NCBI GenBank assembly: GCA_963715445.1
Contig: OY970240.1
Coordinates: 558,001-622,000, forward strand
DNA from: JAAYBF01 sp963715445
GTDB taxonomy: Bacteria; Actinomycetota; Thermoleophilia; Solirubrobacterales; Thermoleophilaceae
DNA length: 64,000 nt
Direction: 5' to 3'
Positions 18,068-26,276 of this stretch are shown here, piece by piece (the stretch's first letter is position 1; every line of letters starts with the position of its first letter). The notes under the pieces were generated by a model. That model searched no databases. It was given only the letters and a program-made list of their open reading frames with translations, and was not told the origin of the DNA. Both the position numbers and the translations under genes were made by a program.

Positions 18068-18835
18068 CTAGGGGCGGTTGCGATCCCAGATCAGCAACAG
18101 CCCCTTCAGGGTGAGCAGGTCGTCCAGCTCGTCCACCTGGTCGCAGTGGGGCACTATCGCGTGGGCCCAGCCGCCCGTGGCGATCACCGTCGCCTCCTCG
18201 CCGAGCTCCTCGCGCAGGCGCACCACGATGCCGTCGACCTGGCCGGCGTACCCGTAGATGACGCCCGACTGGATCGCCTCGCGGGTCCCCTTGCCGATCG
18301 CGGCCGGCGGAGCCGTCAGGCGGACCTTGGGAAGCGCGGCGGCACGCTGGGTGAGCGCCTCGATCGAGATCTCGACTCCCGGCGAGATCACCCCGCCCAG
18401 GTACTCGCCCGACGCCGAGACGGTGTCGTAGTTGATCGCGGTGCCGAAGTCAACGGCGATGCAGGCGCCGCCGACGCGGTCGTACGCCGCCACGGCGTTG
18501 ACGAGCCGGTCCGCGCCGAGCTCGCGCGGGTCGTCGATCCGGATCGGCATGCCCGTCTTCAGCTCGGGGCCGACGAGCGCGCCGCGCCCGTCCAGGTAGC
18601 GGCGCCGCACCTCGTCGTACTCCTGGGTCAGCGCAGGCACCACGCACGAGACGACGATCGCGTCGATGTCGCGCATCGTCCGGTCGCGCAGCCCGAGAAG
18701 CCCGCCGAAGGTGACCGCCAGCTCGTCGGCCGTAGCGGTGCGCGAGGTGTGGAAGCGCCAGTGCTCGAGCAGCTCGTCGTCACGGAAGAGCCCGCAGTGG
18801 GTCTGGGTGTTGCCGACGTCGACGGCGAGGAGCAT
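18068..18835 (-). CDS. coaX: Type III pantothenate kinase
   Basis: First step of coenzyme A synthesis: ATP-dependent phosphorylation of pantothenate. It has 255 residues. The ASKHA-fold phosphate-1 motif is VDVGNTQTHCGLF at the N-terminus. The motif IAVDFGTAINYDTVS (~residue 125) and the C-terminal ATGGWA complete the active site. Type III enzymes need a monovalent cation and are not feedback-inhibited by CoA. The upstream TAGCAT at eight bases suggests a leaderless start. Confidence 0.94.
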   Translation of the reverse strand: MLLAVDVGNTQTHCGLFRDDELLEHWRFHTSRTATADELAVTFGGLLGLRDRTMRDIDAIVVSCVVPALTQEYDEVRRRYLDGRGALVGPELKTGMPIRIDDPRELGADRLVNAVAAYDRVGGACIAVDFGTAINYDTVSASGEYLGGVISPGVEISIEALTQRAAALPKVRLTAPPAAIGKGTREAIQSGVIYGYAGQVDGIVVRLREELGEEATVIATGGWAHAIVPHCDQVDELDDLLTLKGLLLIWDRNRP

Positions 18836-18843
18836 GCCGCGCG

Positions 18844-18849
18844 ATGCTA
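18844..18849 (-). promoter_or_regulatory. -10 element TAGCAT of coaX, leaderless arrangement
   Basis: TAGCAT ends eight bases before the coaX ATG; it overlaps the stop region of the preceding small gene. Confidence 0.4.
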
Positions 18850-19074
18850 GACGGCCGGCCGCTGCAGCGAGAGCCTGAGCGCCTGCTCACCGGTCAGCGA
18901 GACCCGGCGCACCTCGCCGCACTCCCGGCACCGGCACAGCACCTCGTGCTCCCACGCCTCCAGCCGCAGCGACCAGTCGATCCGGCCCGACAGGCATCTG
19001 CTGCACGCGAGCGACGCCTCTACGAGGCAGGGCACGTCGTCCCCGCGGAAGTTGGCGGTCTCGGTCATTGCCAT
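18847..19074 (-). CDS. Small zinc-ribbon-like hypothetical protein
   Basis: 75 residues (or 73 from the ATG two codons later). It has two Cys pairs, CSRC (~24) and CRCRECG (~48-54), spaced like a zinc ribbon, in a mostly charged sequence (DWSLRLEAWEHEVLCRCRECGEVRRVSL). It sits between folK and coaX on the same strand. I do not know a function. A small metal-binding or nucleic-acid-associated protein is the natural guess from the Cys pattern alone. Confidence 0.6.
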   Translation of the reverse strand: MAMTETANFRGDDVPCLVEASLACSRCLSGRIDWSLRLEAWEHEVLCRCRECGEVRRVSLTGEQALRLSLQRPAV

Positions 19075-19116
19075 GAGGCAGCTATTCCCACCGAGCGCCA
19101 GATCGGCACATCGGCC

Positions 19117-19602
19117 CTAGAGCGGCCCCAGGCGGCGCACCGGCTGGTCGGACAGCCCGTCCATCAGTGGCGCGAGAGGGGTCCCGTTCGGCAGCGTCAG
19201 ATCCCGGTCGAGCTCCAGCAGCGGCTCCAGCACGAAGCGCCGCGCGGCCACCTCGGGGTGGGGCAGCGTGAGACGCTCCGAGCTGTGGGTCAGATCGCCG
19301 AGCAGCAGCAGGTCGACGTCGATCGGCCGCGGGCCGTGGCGCGGCCCGCCGGGAGCCCTGCCGAGCGCTCGCTCCACCTCCTTGCAGGCGTCCAGCAGCT
19401 CCTCGGGCGCCATCTCCGTGTCCACGGCCAGGCAGGCGTTGAGGAAGTCCGGCTGATCGAGCACCTCGCCCTGCGGAGCGGTCTCGTACACCGAGGAGGA
19501 GGCGATCAGCGTCAGCCCCCGCTCGCCCAGCTCGGCTCGCGCTGCGCGCAGGGCGTCGAGGCGCTCGCCCTGGTTGGACCCGATCCCCAGGTAGGCCCGC
19601 AT
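19117..19602 (-). CDS. folK: 2-amino-4-hydroxy-6-hydroxymethyldihydropteridine diphosphokinase
   Basis: Pyrophosphorylates hydroxymethyl-dihydropterin in folate synthesis; 161 residues. The N-terminus is YLGIGSNQGERL, then SSSVYETAPQGEVLDQPDFLN, and the signature GPRHGPRPIDVDLLLLGD (~residue 90) that binds ATP and Mg. It is the third gene of the folP-folB-folK set, all on the minus strand with short spacing. Confidence 0.95.
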   Translation of the reverse strand: MRAYLGIGSNQGERLDALRAARAELGERGLTLIASSSVYETAPQGEVLDQPDFLNACLAVDTEMAPEELLDACKEVERALGRAPGGPRHGPRPIDVDLLLLGDLTHSSERLTLPHPEVAARRFVLEPLLELDRDLTLPNGTPLAPLMDGLSDQPVRRLGPL

Positions 19603-19634
19603 CAGCGCGTGCCGCGCCGGCTCATGACCTCCGG

Positions 19635-20075
19635 CTAGGCCTCACGCCAGACCTCTACGGAGACCTGCTCGACCGGCAGCGGGATCGGCGGCTCCGGCTT
19701 CGCCGCCTTGACGCGCACGGACTCGGCGCCGTAGCGGTCCATCAGCCGGTCCACGATCGCGTTGCAGAGGCGCTCGAGGGTCTTGTAGGAGCGCTCTTGC
19801 GCGGCGAGCGCCACCTGCTCGCAGACCTCCGCGTAGTCGACCGTGTCCTCGACCCGGTCCGTGACGATCGCGTCGCAGTCGGCGAGCTCGAACTCGACGT
19901 CGATCACCAGCCTCTGCCCAAGCTCCCGCTCCGCGTCCGAGACGCCGTGACGGGTGTAGAGGGACAGGCCCGTGATCTCCACCGTGACCGTCGGCTCCGA
20001 GGCCTCGGCCTCTCCGCCGAACTCGTCCTCGCCGAGATCGTCGTCGGGCTCGAGCGGCTCGTTGTCGTCGATCAT
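19635..20075 (-). CDS. folB: Dihydroneopterin aldolase, with acidic N-terminal extension
   Basis: Converts dihydroneopterin to hydroxymethyl-dihydropterin; 146 residues. The aldolase fold begins at about residue 30 with VEITGLSLYTRHGVSDAERELG, followed by DVEFELADCDAIVTDRVEDTVDY and the C-terminal VRVKAAKPEPPIPLPVEQVSVEV. The first 28 residues (IDDNEPLEPDDDLGEDEFGG) are an acidic extension not usual for FolB. The ATG overlaps the folP stop (ATGA), which supports this start over a shorter one. It lies between folP and folK. Confidence 0.92.
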   Translation of the reverse strand: MIDDNEPLEPDDDLGEDEFGGEAEASEPTVTVEITGLSLYTRHGVSDAERELGQRLVIDVEFELADCDAIVTDRVEDTVDYAEVCEQVALAAQERSYKTLERLCNAIVDRLMDRYGAESVRVKAAKPEPPIPLPVEQVSVEVWREA

Positions 20076-20935
20076 CGGCTGCCTTCCTCGGTGGCACCGG
20101 CCGCCACCCGACCGGGGAGCCCGACCGTAGCAGCGGCAACGGCCAGCGCATCGCCGACCTCCTCCACGTCGTGCACGCGGAACACGCGCGCGCCGCGCTC
20201 CAGCGCGAGCACGTTGGTGGCGATCGTCCCGGGCAGCCGGCCGCCCTCGTCGCGCCCGGTGATCCGTCCCAGGAAGCTCTTGCGAGAGGTCCCGATCACG
20301 ACCTCGCGACCGATCGCGACGATCTCGTCGAGCCGCCGCAGGAGCTCGAGGTTGTGCTCGATCGTCTTTCCGAAGCCGATGCCCGGATCGAGCCAGATCC
20401 GCTCCTCGGGCACTCCCTCGGCCACCGCGAAGGCGAGCCGCTCCTCCAGGAACGCCTTCACCTCGGACACCACGTCCTCGTAGCGGGGGGTCTCGTGCAT
20501 CGCGGTGCGCCGCTCCCCGGGCATGTGCATCAGGCAGCACGTCGCGCCCCGATCCGCGACGAGCCCCGCCAGCTCCGGCGCGAGGCGGAAGGCGGCCACG
20601 TCGTTCACGATCGTCGCGCCGGCATCGAGCGCGGCCTCGGCCACCGCCAGCTTCTTCGTGTCGACCGAGATGCGAGCGCGCCCGGCGGCGGCCAGCAGCT
20701 CGATCGCCGGGACGACGCGCCGCAGCTCCTCCTGCTCCTCCACCTCCTCGGCGCCGGGGCGCGTGGACTCGCCGCCGACATCGAGGATCGAGGCGCCCTG
20801 CTCGACCAGCCGCAGGCCGTGCGCGGCCGCTGCGTCGGCGTCGAGGAACAGGCCTCCGTCGGAGAACGAGTCGGGCGTCACGTTGACGACGCCCATCACC
20901 TCATAGGAAGAAGCGCCCACGCCGCTGATTGTCAC
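20072..20935 (-). CDS. folP: Dihydropteroate synthase
   Basis: Joins p-aminobenzoate to hydroxymethyl-dihydropterin diphosphate; the sulfonamide target. It has 287 residues in a TIM barrel. Motifs: MGVVNVTPDSFSDGG (~14-28), DVGGESTRPGA (~53), the pterin-binding VNDVAAF, LDPGIGFGKT and the C-terminal RVHDVEEV. The start is a GTG. The stop overlaps the folB ATG, so folP and folB are translationally coupled. Confidence 0.95.
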   Translation of the reverse strand: MTISGVGASSYEVMGVVNVTPDSFSDGGLFLDADAAAAHGLRLVEQGASILDVGGESTRPGAEEVEEQEELRRVVPAIELLAAAGRARISVDTKKLAVAEAALDAGATIVNDVAAFRLAPELAGLVADRGATCCLMHMPGERRTAMHETPRYEDVVSEVKAFLEERLAFAVAEGVPEERIWLDPGIGFGKTIEHNLELLRRLDEIVAIGREVVIGTSRKSFLGRITGRDEGGRLPGTIATNVLALERGARVFRVHDVEEVGDALAVAAATVGLPGRVAAGATEEGSR

Positions 20936-20963
20936 AGCTGGCGCCTGGGCGGGCGGGGCAGGC

Positions 20964-22913
20964 TCAGTCGGCCGCGCCGCCGCCGGCGAGCCCGGGCCGC
21001 GGCAACGGCGCCGGCCCTCTGTCGGGCTTGCGCTGCGGCACTTCGGGAGTCGGCGACGGGTCCTCCGGCAGGACGGGTTCGTCCGGCCCGAAGACCTCCA
21101 GGGCGCTCTTGCCCTCGAGCAGCTGGATGAACTCCTCGCGCTCGATCGTCTCCCGCTCGAGCAGGATCTCGGAGGTGTGGTCCAGCTGATCGCGGTGCTG
21201 CTCGAGGATCCTGCGCGCCGACTGGTGCGCCTCCTCCACGATGCGACGGATCTCGTCGTCGATCTCGCGTGCCACGTCGTCCGAGTAGTCGGGCTCGGAG
21301 GAGTACTCGCGACCCAGGAACGGCTGCCCGTGATCGTGGCCGAACACGCGCGGCCCGAGCTTCTCGGACATGCCGAAGCGCATCACCATCTGCTTGGCGG
21401 TCTGCGTGACCTTCTCGATGTCGTTCGACGCGCCGGTGGTCACCTCGCTGAAGACGAGCTCCTCCGCGGCACGCCCGCCGAGCGTCATCGCCATCGTGTC
21501 CTGCAGCTGGGCCCGCGTGGTGAGGAACTTGTCCTCGGTCGGCAGGGAGATCGTGTAGCCGAGCGCCTGGCCGCGGGAGATCACGGAGATCTTGTGCACC
21601 GGGTCGGTGTTCTCGAGGAAGTGGGCGACGATCGCGTGCCCCATCTCGTGGAAGGCCGTGACGCGGCGCTCGCTCTCGCTCATCACGCGCGTCTTCTTCT
21701 CGGGGCCGGCGATCACGCGCATGATCCCCTCCTCGAGCTGGATGTGATCGATCTCGCGCTTGCCCTGGCGCGCCGCGAGCAGCGCCGCCTCGTTGACCAG
21801 GTTCTGGAGGTCCGCCCCCGTGAAGCCCGGGGTCTGGGCCGCGAGGTTGTCTAGGTCGATCGTCTTGGCGAGCGGCTTGCCGCGCGTGTGGACCTCGAGG
21901 ATCTTGGCGCGGCCCTTGCGGTCCGGGCGGTCGACGACGATCTGCCGGTCGAAGCGGCCCGGGCGGAGCAGCGCAGGGTCGAGGATGTCCGGCCGGTTGG
22001 TCGCGGCGATCAAGATGATGTTGTCGGTCATCGTGAAGCCGTCCATCTCGACGAGCAGCTGGTTGAGCGTCTGCTCGCGCTCGTCGTGGCCGCCGCCCAT
22101 GCCGGCGCCGCGGTGACGGCCGACGGCGTCGATCTCGTCCATGAAGATGATGCACGGGCTGTTCTGCTTGGCCTGTTCGAACAGGTCCCTCACCCGCGAG
22201 GCGCCGACGCCCACGAACATCTCGACGAAGTCGGAGCCGGAGATCGAGAAGAACGGGACGCCCGCCTCACCTGCGACGGCGCGCGCGAGCAGTGTCTTGC
22301 CGGTGCCCGGCGGGCCGTACAGCAGCACTCCCTTGGGGATTCGGGCGCCGAGCGCCTGGAACTTCTTCGGGTTCTCGAGGAACTCCTTGATCTCGTGGAG
22401 CTCCTCCACCGCCTCGTCGACGCCGGCCACGTCGCGGAACGTGATCTTCGGAGCGTCCACGGACATCCGCTTGGCGCGCGACTTGCCGAAGGACATGACC
22501 TTCGAGCCGCCGCCCTGCATCTGGTTGATGATGAACAGCCAGAACAGCAGGAAGATCACGAAAGGCAGGATGTAGGTCAGCGCGGTGATCCAGCCGCTGC
22601 CGGACTTGGCCTTGACCTCGATCGGGATCTTCTCGGCGCGGAGCGTGTTGACCAGGTTCTGCTCGGTGTTGTCGGGGTACGCGGTCTCGTACTTCTCGCC
22701 CTTCTTGGGCTCGACGTCGATCCGGTTGTTCTTCGTGTTCAGCGTCACCGACTCGATGCGCTTGTCCTCGACCTGAGTGAGGAACTGGCTGTAGTTCGGG
22801 TCCTTCTCGCGCTGGTCCGGGCTGATCAGCTTCTGCGCGAAGAAGGCGAGCACGACCACGATCACGATCGGGAAGGCTGCGCTCTTGAAGAATCGGCTCA
22901 CGGGTGGTCTCAC
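20964..22913 (-). CDS. ftsH: ATP-dependent zinc metalloprotease FtsH
   Basis: Membrane-anchored AAA protease degrading misfolded membrane and regulatory proteins; 649 residues. One membrane helix lies at ~12-28, then an extracytoplasmic domain, then a second helix at ~108-128 (ITALTYILPFVIFLLFWLFI). The AAA domain has Walker A GPPGTGKTLLA (~200) and Walker B IIFMDEIDAVGRHRG. The zinc site is AFHEMGHAI (~423). The C-terminal 40 residues are Pro-rich and low-complexity. The order tilS-hpt-ftsH, followed here by fol genes, is a classic Gram-positive arrangement. Confidence 0.96.
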   Translation of the reverse strand: MRPPVSRFFKSAAFPIVIVVVLAFFAQKLISPDQREKDPNYSQFLTQVEDKRIESVTLNTKNNRIDVEPKKGEKYETAYPDNTEQNLVNTLRAEKIPIEVKAKSGSGWITALTYILPFVIFLLFWLFIINQMQGGGSKVMSFGKSRAKRMSVDAPKITFRDVAGVDEAVEELHEIKEFLENPKKFQALGARIPKGVLLYGPPGTGKTLLARAVAGEAGVPFFSISGSDFVEMFVGVGASRVRDLFEQAKQNSPCIIFMDEIDAVGRHRGAGMGGGHDEREQTLNQLLVEMDGFTMTDNIILIAATNRPDILDPALLRPGRFDRQIVVDRPDRKGRAKILEVHTRGKPLAKTIDLDNLAAQTPGFTGADLQNLVNEAALLAARQGKREIDHIQLEEGIMRVIAGPEKKTRVMSESERRVTAFHEMGHAIVAHFLENTDPVHKISVISRGQALGYTISLPTEDKFLTTRAQLQDTMAMTLGGRAAEELVFSEVTTGASNDIEKVTQTAKQMVMRFGMSEKLGPRVFGHDHGQPFLGREYSSEPDYSDDVAREIDDEIRRIVEEAHQSARRILEQHRDQLDHTSEILLERETIEREEFIQLLEGKSALEVFGPDEPVLPEDPSPTPEVPQRKPDRGPAPLPRPGLAGGGAAD

Positions 22914-23054
22914 GGGGTCAGCGATCGGGCAGTTTGCGCACTTTCGGGCACTTATCCCGAATCTGGGTGAAACGACAGCCTAGCAAGGGGGTAGCGGCAC
23001 GCTGCCGGGTTCGCCGGCCCACGGCGAAAGCGGGGAATCGGCCCTGCGGCGCTT

Positions 23055-23585
23055 TCAAGCGTCGTTGAGGACGGCGACGTACGGCAGGTTGCGAAAGCGC
23101 TCGACGTGGTCGAGCCCGTAGCCGATGACGAAGCGGTTGGGGATCTCGAAGCCGACGTAGCGAATCGGCAGGTCCACCTTGCGTCGCTCGGGCTTCGTCA
23201 GCAGGGCGCAGACCTCGAGCGAAGCCGGCTCCCGAGCCCGCAGGGTGCGCAGCAGGTAGCTCAGGGTGAGCCCGGAGTCCACGATGTCCTCGACGATCAG
23301 CACGTCACGGCCCTCGATCGGCGCGTCGAGGTCCTTGAGGATCCGCACGACGCCGCTCGAGCTGGTGGAGGAGCCGTAGGAGGCGACGGCCATGAAGTCC
23401 ACCTCGCACTCCACCTCGAGGTGGCGCATCAGGTCGCTGAGGAAGAACATCGCGCCCTTCAAGACGCCCACGAGAAGCAGGGTGCGGCCCTTGTACTCGG
23501 CCGAGATCTGCTTCCCCAGCGCTTCGACCCGATGCGCGAGATCGTCGCGCTGGACGAGGATCTCTCCGATGGCGGGGTCCTTCAC
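23055..23585 (-). CDS. hpt: Hypoxanthine phosphoribosyltransferase
   Basis: Purine salvage enzyme converting hypoxanthine or guanine and PRPP to IMP or GMP; 176 residues. The PRPP loop is VLIVEDIVDSGLTLSYLL (~residue 98), the flexible loop SYGSSTSSSGVVRI precedes it, and DLPIRYVGFEIPNRFVIGYG lies near the C-terminus. The GTG start overlaps the tilS stop (GTGA); the longer upstream frame lies inside tilS and has no similarity. It is part of the conserved tilS-hpt-ftsH unit. Confidence 0.94.
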   Translation of the reverse strand: MKDPAIGEILVQRDDLAHRVEALGKQISAEYKGRTLLLVGVLKGAMFFLSDLMRHLEVECEVDFMAVASYGSSTSSSGVVRILKDLDAPIEGRDVLIVEDIVDSGLTLSYLLRTLRAREPASLEVCALLTKPERRKVDLPIRYVGFEIPNRFVIGYGLDHVERFRNLPYVAVLNDA

Positions 23586-24919
23586 TGAGCGGGAGAGTAC
23601 CCGTGTGGGGCCGACGCCTCGGCCCCGGCGGCCCTGCGGCGCGCCGAGAGGCCCACGAGCGGGCCGTCTCCTGCGGCCGCGAAGCGCTCGTCCACCGCCA
23701 GGCCGGCCACCCAGACGATCCCGTCCTGCGCCTCCACGACGGGCAGCGAGCGCCTCAGCGAACGCGGGACCTTGTGGTCCGTGAAGAGGTCCTGGAGGGT
23801 CTTGGTCCCGCCGAGCCCCTGCGGCCGCATGCGATCGCCGTCCTGCCAGCCGCGCACGGTCAGCGCACCGCCGAGGGCCTCGGCGCGCACGTCCACCTCG
23901 CCGCCGCCGCCCACTCGCGCCTCGACCTCCCAGGCCCCGAACCCCGCGACGCCCGGCACGACGAGCGGAACCGGCGCGGGCGCCGGCGCGTCGCCGCCGA
24001 GCCGGAAGCGCAGCGTCCCGTACTCCGCGATCGCCTGCAGGCCACCGCCGAGATCGAGCGAGCGGCTCCCCCCTCCCTCGGCCAGCGCGAGCAGGGCGTC
24101 CGCCTGCTCGCGGGACAGCGATCGGCTCTCCCCGGCGGCGAGCTCGGCCATGCGGCGCAGCGCCAGGCGCGCCAGCGCCGGCCCCAGCTCGCGCAGGGCG
24201 ACGGCCTCGACGGCCGGCCCTGCGCCGAGCCGCTCGAGCGCCTCCGCGACCGCGCGGTCGAGCACCTCGGCCTCGTCCCTGAGCTGGCGCGCCGTCTCCA
24301 CGACGGTCCGCTCGGCCCCTTCGTCGATCTCGCGCAGCGCCGGGAGCAGCGACTTGCGCACGCGGGCACGCGCGAAGCGGGGATCTTCGTTGGATGGGTC
24401 CTCCCGCCAGCCGAGGCCGCGCTCCCTGCAGTAGGCGCGCGTCTCCTCCCGGGTGGCCTCGAGCAGCGGCCGCACGAGCCGGCCGCGACGCGGCTCCATC
24501 CCCAGCAGCGCGCGACGGCCGGGAGAGGAGGCGAGGCGGTAGAGCACCGTCTCGGCCTGATCGGAGGCGGTGTGGGCGGATGCGTAATCCCCCTCGGCGC
24601 ACGCCTCGGCGAGCCGATAGCGGGCCTCGCGCGCGAGCGCCTGGATGTTCCCGGAGCCGGGCAGCGCCACCCGCTCGACAATCAGAGCGACGTCGAGGCT
24701 CGCGCACAGCGCCCGGCAGTGCTCCTCGTCTGCGTCGGCGCCGTCGCGCAGGCCGTAGTTGACGTGGAGCGCCCGGACCGCTGCGCCGAGCCGCACCGCG
24801 ACGTCCAGCAGGCATACCGAGTCCGCCCCGCCCGAGAGCATCACGAGCAGCGGCTCACCCGAGCGCACCAGCCCGCTGGCCCGCGCGACGTCGAGCGGGG
24901 CTGCCTCGCCCGCGGCCAC
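23582..24919 (-). CDS. tilS: tRNA(Ile)-lysidine synthetase
   Basis: Converts C34 of the tRNA-Ile CAU anticodon to lysidine so that it reads AUA; 445 residues. The PP-loop ATPase motif is MLSGGADSVCLLD (~residue 28). The family segment SAHTASDQAETVLYRLASSPGRR (~115-137) lies in the N-terminal domain. A C-terminal TilS domain has VRGWQDGDRMRPQGLGGTKTLQDLF. The GTG start immediately follows the cyclase gene stop, and the end overlaps hpt by four bases. Confidence 0.94.
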   Translation of the reverse strand: MAAGEAAPLDVARASGLVRSGEPLLVMLSGGADSVCLLDVAVRLGAAVRALHVNYGLRDGADADEEHCRALCASLDVALIVERVALPGSGNIQALAREARYRLAEACAEGDYASAHTASDQAETVLYRLASSPGRRALLGMEPRRGRLVRPLLEATREETRAYCRERGLGWREDPSNEDPRFARARVRKSLLPALREIDEGAERTVVETARQLRDEAEVLDRAVAEALERLGAGPAVEAVALRELGPALARLALRRMAELAAGESRSLSREQADALLALAEGGGSRSLDLGGGLQAIAEYGTLRFRLGGDAPAPAPVPLVVPGVAGFGAWEVEARVGGGGEVDVRAEALGGALTVRGWQDGDRMRPQGLGGTKTLQDLFTDHKVPRSLRRSLPVVEAQDGIVWVAGLAVDERFAAAGDGPLVGLSARRRAAGAEASAPHGYSPAQ

Positions 24920-26116
24920 CTAGTCCCTTGGGAAGGTCGCCCGGCAGAGCTGGCGGGGCTCCGAGAAGCCCTTCAGCTTGACTTGGCCGATGCCCTCGAA
25001 GGCAAGGTGCTTGGACTCGGCCACCTGCTCCACGACGGAGTCCGTGACGAGCACCTCACCCCCGCGAGCGCGCGCGACCACGCGCGAGGCGAGGTTCACC
25101 TCGCGGCCGAAGTAGTCGCCGTCGCGGTAGACGGCGGCTCCGTAGTGCAGGCCGATGCGGGGCTCCGGGCGCTCGACGAAGCTCTGCTGGAAGTCCACCG
25201 CCCAGTCGGTGAGCGCCTGGATGTCCTGGGCGACGATCATCACCTCGTCGCCGATCGTCTTGACCACTCGCGCATCCTCGGGGAGCGTGTTGGCGACGGT
25301 GTCGAAGAAGCGCTCGACGTACGACAGCGCCTGCTCCTCGCCCTCCTCCTCGGTGTAGCGGGTGTAGCCCGCGAGGTCGCAGAACGCGATCGCCACGCGC
25401 AGCCGCGCGAGGTCGACGTCGTCCCCGAGGTCCATCTCCATGTGGCCCACCACGTCCTGGGCGATGTAGTGCCGGAGCAGGCGGTGGTGGAGGTACTCCA
25501 TCAGCGGGGACGCGAGCGGGAGGATGTCGCCCGCGAGATGCTCCATCTCCTCGCCCACCTGGAGGCTCGACACCCCCTCGCGCATCAACGGCTCGTGCAC
25601 GTACAGGTGGAAGAGGCGTACCTCCGCGTCCGCGATCTGGGCCAGCGCCTGCCCGTACACCCGCGCGAGCTGGAGGAACGCGACCAGCGGGAAGCCGGCC
25701 GCGAGGATCGAGGAGATGTGCTGGAGCGCCTGGCGGTCCTCCTCGGTGAGCTCCTCGAGCGCCTGGCGCGGCAGCCCGAGGCTGACCCAGAAGCGCTCGA
25801 TGAGGGCGGGCTCGAGGTTCACCTCCTTGGCGACGTCGGCCAGCGTGTGCTCGCCGTGGCTGTCGGGCAGCAGCTCCTCGACCGTGCCGAACGCCAGCCG
25901 ACCCTGCTCGGTGGCCACTCGGATCTGCTCGATGGTGTGGCCGCGCTCGCGCAGCCGAGCGACCATGCGCACGTGGTTGGAGGCGGTCTGGGTCCAGCCC
26001 TCCCGGCCGTCAGGGGCCTGCGGGATCAGCCCGGCTCGCACCCAGCGACGAAGCGTGGCCGGAGAGACGCCGGCTCGCCCGGCTACCTCCTTCAGGCTGA
26101 GCGACTTGTCGTCCAC
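24920..26116 (-). CDS. MerR-type HTH fused to class III adenylate/guanylate cyclase
   Basis: 398 residues. Residues ~5-75 form a MerR-like DNA-binding domain (LKEVAGRAGVSPATLRRWVRAG, then the wing and RLRERGHTIEQIRVATEQ). A helical middle (~85-215) resembles the regulatory domain seen upstream of some actinobacterial cyclases. The C-terminal catalytic domain (~225-395) has the metal-binding Asp in FCDLAGYTRY, the second in KTIGDEVMI, and the transition-state Asn and Arg in REVNLASRV. It should be catalytically competent for cAMP or cGMP synthesis. It opens the tilS-hpt-ftsH run. The signal sensed and the DNA target are unknown. Confidence 0.85.
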   Translation of the reverse strand: MDDKSLSLKEVAGRAGVSPATLRRWVRAGLIPQAPDGREGWTQTASNHVRMVARLRERGHTIEQIRVATEQGRLAFGTVEELLPDSHGEHTLADVAKEVNLEPALIERFWVSLGLPRQALEELTEEDRQALQHISSILAAGFPLVAFLQLARVYGQALAQIADAEVRLFHLYVHEPLMREGVSSLQVGEEMEHLAGDILPLASPLMEYLHHRLLRHYIAQDVVGHMEMDLGDDVDLARLRVAIAFCDLAGYTRYTEEEGEEQALSYVERFFDTVANTLPEDARVVKTIGDEVMIVAQDIQALTDWAVDFQQSFVERPEPRIGLHYGAAVYRDGDYFGREVNLASRVVARARGGEVLVTDSVVEQVAESKHLAFEGIGQVKLKGFSEPRQLCRATFPRD

Positions 26117-26222
26117 GAAGGACCCTGACGCTACAAGGGCCGCCGCACGCTCGCTTGGCGCCCCGGGTGAACGCCGCTTTGCGCCTGGCGCCTGAGGTTC
26201 CCCGCGAGCGGCGCGCTAGGGA

Positions 26223-26228
26223 TACACT
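26223..26228 (+). promoter_or_regulatory. Possible -10 element TACACT of the double-SDR gene
   Basis: TACACT lies about 50 bases before the GTG in the divergent gap between the cyclase and SDR genes. A GAGGAGAG ribosome binding site follows 11 bases before the start. No good -35 is seen. Confidence 0.3.
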
Positions 26229-26276
26229 CGCGCCGCGGTACAGGGCCATCCCATCGGAAGAGGAGAGCAGATCGTC

